This document shows positions 21,182-24,155 of a stretch of 24,155 nucleotides of DNA, piece by piece. The number at the start of each line of letters is the position of its first letter. Position 1 is the first letter of the stretch. Below the pieces are notes generated by a model that was not told the origin of the DNA, ran no database searches, and saw only the letters and a list, made by a program, of their open reading frames with translations. The translations under genes and the position numbers were made by a program. Source of the stretch: an uncultured Alcaligenaceae bacterium (GTDB lineage Bacteria; Pseudomonadota; Gammaproteobacteria; Burkholderiales; Burkholderiaceae_B); assembly GCA_937897265.1 (NCBI GenBank), contig CALCPT010000217.1, positions 1-24,155 of the forward strand, read 5' to 3'.

Positions 21182-22967
21182 TGACGACCTCCTTGTGTGC
21201 CCTAATTTCGTCGGGGGTACCCGCCGCTAAAATTTTTCCTAGATTTAGCACTGTGACGTCATCGCAGATCGCAAAGATGAGGTCGACATGGTGCTCGACG
21301 AGCAAAACACCAGTGCCACAGGCACTGATGGCTTGAATTAATGCGCCGAGTTTGTTGATCTCATCACCCGATAAGCCAGCAGCGGGCTCATCTAGCATCA
21401 AAAAATTGGGGGCAATCATTAACGCTCGGGCGATTTCGATAAAACGCAGTTCACTATGCTGCAGCCGATCGGTTCTGATGTGTGCCAATGAACCTAGGCC
21501 GACAACGGCTAACAAGGAGAGAGCTCTATCTTTTAGCGCCTTGCGCTCAGCTCTCTCTTTCGGCATGGCGAGCAGCGCTTCAAGAAAGTTAGCTTTCCCT
21601 TTTGTGGCACCGCCAATCATGACATTCTCAAGCACTGAGATTTCACCGACGATACGCGGGGTCTGGAACGTTCTGGCAATTCCCCTGCTTGCACGCACAT
21701 GCGGGAGACCAGGGGGCAAAGTTGCCTGTCCAAATGTCATGGTGCCTTGGTTCGGACTGTAATAGCCAGAGATGACATTGAGAGTCGTCGTTTTGCCACT
21801 CCCGTTTGGTCCGATCAGGCCATGTATCTTGCCAGGCTTGACATCTAACGTGACGCCATCGATGGCGCGCACGCTTCCGAAGGTGAGTACGATATCTTTA
21901 AGCGAGAGACTATTGTTGTTTGAGAGACTGTGTGGATTCAAAGCCGCGAGCATTCCGGTCTCTGGTGCGACTGTGCGGTGCTTGGCCAAAGGCCTGCGAT
22001 TATTAAAGTCCAGTAACACTGCGATACCGCCAGGCATCGCTAATACAATGACTAGCAGCAAAAACGCGTATAAAAAAGTTGACCAAGCCGCTAGCGGCGC
22101 TGCAATCTCAGGCAAGATTACCAGAATGATTGTGCCAATCATTGGCCCGTAAATTGAGCCGCGCCCACCGATCAGAATTGAAATAAAAAATAGTAGCGAT
22201 AGTTCAAAGGTAAAGGCATCAGGCGTGATGTAAGTTTGGAGGCCCGCGAATAAGCCACCCGAGAACGCAGCAAGGGCGCCCGCTAAAATAAAAACAGGGA
22301 TGAGCAGGCCGCTTTTTGAAATACCACAAGCCTCTGCAGCCACCTCTGCATCGCGTACCGCAATTAAGCCGCTACCAAAACGACTACGAGCGATATTGGC
22401 AGTGAGCCAAGTGCAGATCGCAGCGAGCGCTAAACACAAGTAGTAAAAGCCTAGATTGTCATCAAAGGGCGCAGGTATTTCTGGGCCAGGTATGCCAATG
22501 CCTCCACCCGTAACACTTTGCCAAGCGAGCGCAATTTGCGTGACGATCGTTGCGAAACCAAGTGTGGTCATTGCAAAATAAAAGGTACGAAGCCGCAAGG
22601 CGGGTAAGCCAACGATCACGCCAAAGATTGCCCCCATCACTGCTGCCACGGGTAAAGCGAGCCACACGGATACGGGATCGGATATTTTTCCGGCCGTTAG
22701 AACACTTGTCGTGTACGCACCAATCGTCAGCAAAGCCACATAACCAATCGCGAGTTGACCCGCAAAGCCTACGACCAGATTTAAGCCTGAGATCAGTACC
22801 CAATAGATCGCAGCACGGGTGCCGATTGAAACCCAATAGTCGTTGCTGACGAACGGCAGACCAATGGCGATGACTACGGCTGCCAGAAGCCAAAAAAGTT
22901 GAGTGCGAACCGACTGCTGCACGGGTATTGAAACCTGTGCACTGTGCACTGTTGTATGAGCGCTCAT
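21162..22967 (-). CDS. livMG: Fused LivM permease-LivG ATPase
   Basis: A 601-residue fusion. Residues 1-~320 form a LivM permease (TM segments around 24-40, 52-70, 78-92, 103-125, 133-150, 174-190, 222-244, 254-280, 295-318; GLNLVVGFAGQLAIGYVA and the cytoplasmic VRDAEVAAEACGI loop are typical). A ~35-residue linker leads to a LivG ATPase at 355-601, with Walker A GPNGSGKT (386-393), a FQTPRIVGEISVLENVMIGG Q-loop region, Walker B FLMLDEP (522-528), and the H-loop VEHHVDL. The ABC signature is degenerate: LQHSELR at 502-508 where LivG usually has LSYGQQR. LivM-LivG fusions are known in Burkholderiales. The ATG at 22967 overlaps the livH stop by one base (TAATG). Confidence 0.92.
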   Translation of the reverse strand: MSAHTTVHSAQVSIPVQQSVRTQLFWLLAAVVIAIGLPFVSNDYWVSIGTRAAIYWVLISGLNLVVGFAGQLAIGYVALLTIGAYTTSVLTAGKISDPVSVWLALPVAAVMGAIFGVIVGLPALRLRTFYFAMTTLGFATIVTQIALAWQSVTGGGIGIPGPEIPAPFDDNLGFYYLCLALAAICTWLTANIARSRFGSGLIAVRDAEVAAEACGISKSGLLIPVFILAGALAAFSGGLFAGLQTYITPDAFTFELSLLFFISILIGGRGSIYGPMIGTIILVILPEIAAPLAAWSTFLYAFLLLVIVLAMPGGIAVLLDFNNRRPLAKHRTVAPETGMLAALNPHSLSNNNSLSLKDIVLTFGSVRAIDGVTLDVKPGKIHGLIGPNGSGKTTTLNVISGYYSPNQGTMTFGQATLPPGLPHVRASRGIARTFQTPRIVGEISVLENVMIGGATKGKANFLEALLAMPKERAERKALKDRALSLLAVVGLGSLAHIRTDRLQHSELRFIEIARALMIAPNFLMLDEPAAGLSGDEINKLGALIQAISACGTGVLLVEHHVDLIFAICDDVTVLNLGKILAAGTPDEIRAHKEVVNAYLGG

Positions 22968-23824
22968 TACACTCTCCTTGCAACGGCAGAGCCAAAGAGG
23001 CCTTGTGGGGCTGCTAGCAACACGACAATAAACAATGTGAAGACCGCAACTGAGGCAAAAATTCCGCCGACTAAAAAATTAGCCGCTTGTTGAAATAAAC
23101 CTAAAATTAGGCCACCAATGACTGCGCCTCGATTGTTGCCTAGCCCGCCTAAGGCTACGGGCACGAAACCATAAAAATTCAGTAAGGCGCCGTTTGCAAA
23201 GAACGCAAGCAATAGCTCACCGCCAGAAAATCCAGCGATGCCGCCGACAACCGCCGCCAGCATATAGCTTGCGACTCGTAGGCCGCGTTCGGGGAGACCC
23301 AAGGCTTGCGCCGCGAAGTTGTCTTCTGCGACCGCAACAAAAGCCCTTCCAACAAGAGTGCGACGATATAAAAACTCAAGCCCAATAATTGTGAGAGCGC
23401 AGGCGACAACAGGAATCCAGAATTTTTCATCCCAAATGCCTTCACCCCATCCCACTAATTTTGGAAATGGTCTAGGTTCAGTTCCCCATTCAATTGCTGT
23501 GACTTGCTGAATCATCAACGCAAGCGCGAGTGTTGACAGTACATACAAATGTTGCTCGAGACTCTTTAGCACGGGCCTGACGGCAACGAGCTCTGTGATG
23601 TAGCCAAGGATGGCGCAGCAAATCAACGTTGCCAAAAAACCGACAATGATAGGCAGACCAAGTTTCAGGATAAAGTACGAACCAAACACACCGCCTAGCA
23701 TCCCAAGCTGCCCTGCGGTGAAACTCATCACCCGAGAAGTTGAGTACATGGTGTTGTAAGTAATGCCAACGAGCGCGTAAATCGCGCCCGCCGCCAAGCC
23801 GGCGGCGAGAATCGATGCAAACAT
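22967..23824 (-). CDS. livH: Branched-chain amino acid-type ABC transporter permease
   Basis: A 285-residue LivH-type permease with about eight hydrophobic segments. The N-terminal LAAGAIYALVGITYNTMYSTSRVMSFTAGQLGMLGG, the VAEDNFAAQALGLPERGLRVASYMLAAVVGGIAG coupling loop and helix, and the C-terminal PVALGGLGNNRGAVIGGLILG stretch are typical. The usual N-terminal GL-(A/T)-LGAIYAL motif is present. Its stop overlaps the livMG start by one base. It starts 26 nt after the stop of the receptor gene at the right edge. No defects seen. Confidence 0.93.
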   Translation of the reverse strand: MFASILAAGLAAGAIYALVGITYNTMYSTSRVMSFTAGQLGMLGGVFGSYFILKLGLPIIVGFLATLICCAILGYITELVAVRPVLKSLEQHLYVLSTLALALMIQQVTAIEWGTEPRPFPKLVGWGEGIWDEKFWIPVVACALTIIGLEFLYRRTLVGRAFVAVAEDNFAAQALGLPERGLRVASYMLAAVVGGIAGFSGGELLLAFFANGALLNFYGFVPVALGGLGNNRGAVIGGLILGLFQQAANFLVGGIFASVAVFTLFIVVLLAAPQGLFGSAVARRV

Positions 23825-23850
23825 GTGTGCTTCCTGAAGGTTCGGCTGAC

Positions 23851-24155
23851 TTAGTAACCGGGTGCGAGCGCGAAGGTTCCGTTTTTCGCAGACCGTGCCT
23901 CTGACATGACGATCTCAGAGGTTGAATAGCCGTTGTGTTGGTCAGGCGCGTAGTTGTAGGTGCCAAAGTGCCCAGCGTACCCTTTGATTGAATTCCAGTA
24001 CGCGATGATTCCTTCAGGCTTAGTCGATCCGCTAGCCCCAACTGCCTTGGCGATCAAATCAATCGCATCGGCGCCACAGGCCACCCACCAGAGCCAGGTG
24101 TCATCTAGTTTGACCTTGGCTCTTCGTAGATCAGCACCAAATTTTTGAGTTGCCG
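23851..24155 (-). CDS. LivK-type periplasmic receptor, C-terminal part (runs off the window)
   Basis: About 100 codons of the C-terminal part of a Liv-type (type I periplasmic binding protein) receptor are visible. The frame is open to the right edge: it includes QKFGADLRRAKVKLDDTWLW, then WVACGADAIDLIAKAVGASG, GIIAYWNSIKGYAG and GTYNYAPDQHNGYSTSEIVM, ending in GTFALAPGY. The YAPDQHNG pattern is typical for receptors of this family close to the C-terminus. The 5' part lies outside the window. It is the first visible gene of the livKHMGF operon and sits 26 nt from livH. The ligand is unknown. Confidence 0.85.
   Translation of the reverse strand, partial: ATQKFGADLRRAKVKLDDTWLWWVACGADAIDLIAKAVGASGSTKPEGIIAYWNSIKGYAGHFGTYNYAPDQHNGYSTSEIVMSEARSAKNGTFALAPGY

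Noticed and set aside
22462..22995. Minus-strand ORF of 177 codons overlapping livMG and the livH end
   Set aside because: It is in an alternate frame of the fused permease and has Cys, Arg, Ser and Trp-rich content without a domain.
1..24155. Mobile element, prophage, toxin-antitoxin, retron or defence system
   Set aside because: I saw no transposase, integrase, reverse transcriptase, terminal inverted repeats, tRNA target site or repeat array on either strand; all intact genes fit metabolism or transport.

Overview
The window looks like chromosomal DNA of a betaproteobacterium, probably order Burkholderiales and perhaps close to Alcaligenaceae. The basis is two complete Bug/TctC-family receptors plus a fragment of a third, a TRAP system, a Liv transporter with a fused LivM-LivG subunit, and a compact corrinoid salvage operon. 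The placement is inference from gene content; there is no rRNA or tRNA here. Apart from the first ~0.7 kb, base composition and codon use look uniform and moderate in GC.

Region 1 (1-~955) is abnormal. It is GC-rich and reads as short pieces of unrelated genes joined end to end: the core of an EAL phosphodiesterase domain, a LivF-like ATPase piece, an unassigned piece, the C-terminal end of an acyl-CoA synthetase/acetyltransferase, and, inverted, the first 77 codons of a Bug receptor. A chimeric contig end is the most economical explanation, with a real patchwork of gene debris as the alternative. Next comes an intact NHL-repeat beta-propeller gene (1123-2085, minus).

Region 2 (2243-10436, all minus) is a nine-gene corrinoid operon in transcription order cobU-btuF-btuC-btuD-cobO-cobQ-cobT-cobS-cobC. 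Genes overlap or are at most 19 nt apart, and a cobalamin riboswitch sits in the leader upstream of cobU. BtuCDF imports corrinoids, CobO adenosylates them, CobQ amidates, CobU/CobT/CobS build the lower nucleotide loop, and CobC is the alpha-ribazole phosphatase. No CbiB/CobD is present in the window.

Region 3 (10586-16462) is a catabolic-looking patchwork: two Bug receptors without TctAB, an FMN-dependent alpha-hydroxy-acid oxidase, a glutathione S-transferase, an Old Yellow Enzyme family reductase and an Asp/Glu-racemase/arylmalonate-decarboxylase superfamily protein. Several of these have altered active-site residues: a Tyr-to-Phe in the oxidase, a displaced Cys in the reductase, and both catalytic Cys positions missing in the racemase-like protein.

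Region 4 (16463-19652, plus) is a TRAP transporter (DctP-DctQ-DctM) behind a good sigma70-like promoter and an inverted repeat that could be an operator. A small Met/His-rich, Spy-like periplasmic protein gene follows (19762-20394).

Region 5 (20432-24155, minus) is a branched-chain amino acid type ABC transporter, livK(partial)-livH-livMG(fused)-livF, running in from the right edge. I found no CRISPR array, insertion sequence, phage gene or defence system. The candidates for novelty are the altered enzymes of region 3, the promoter/operator arrangement at 16639-16717 and the mosaic left end.
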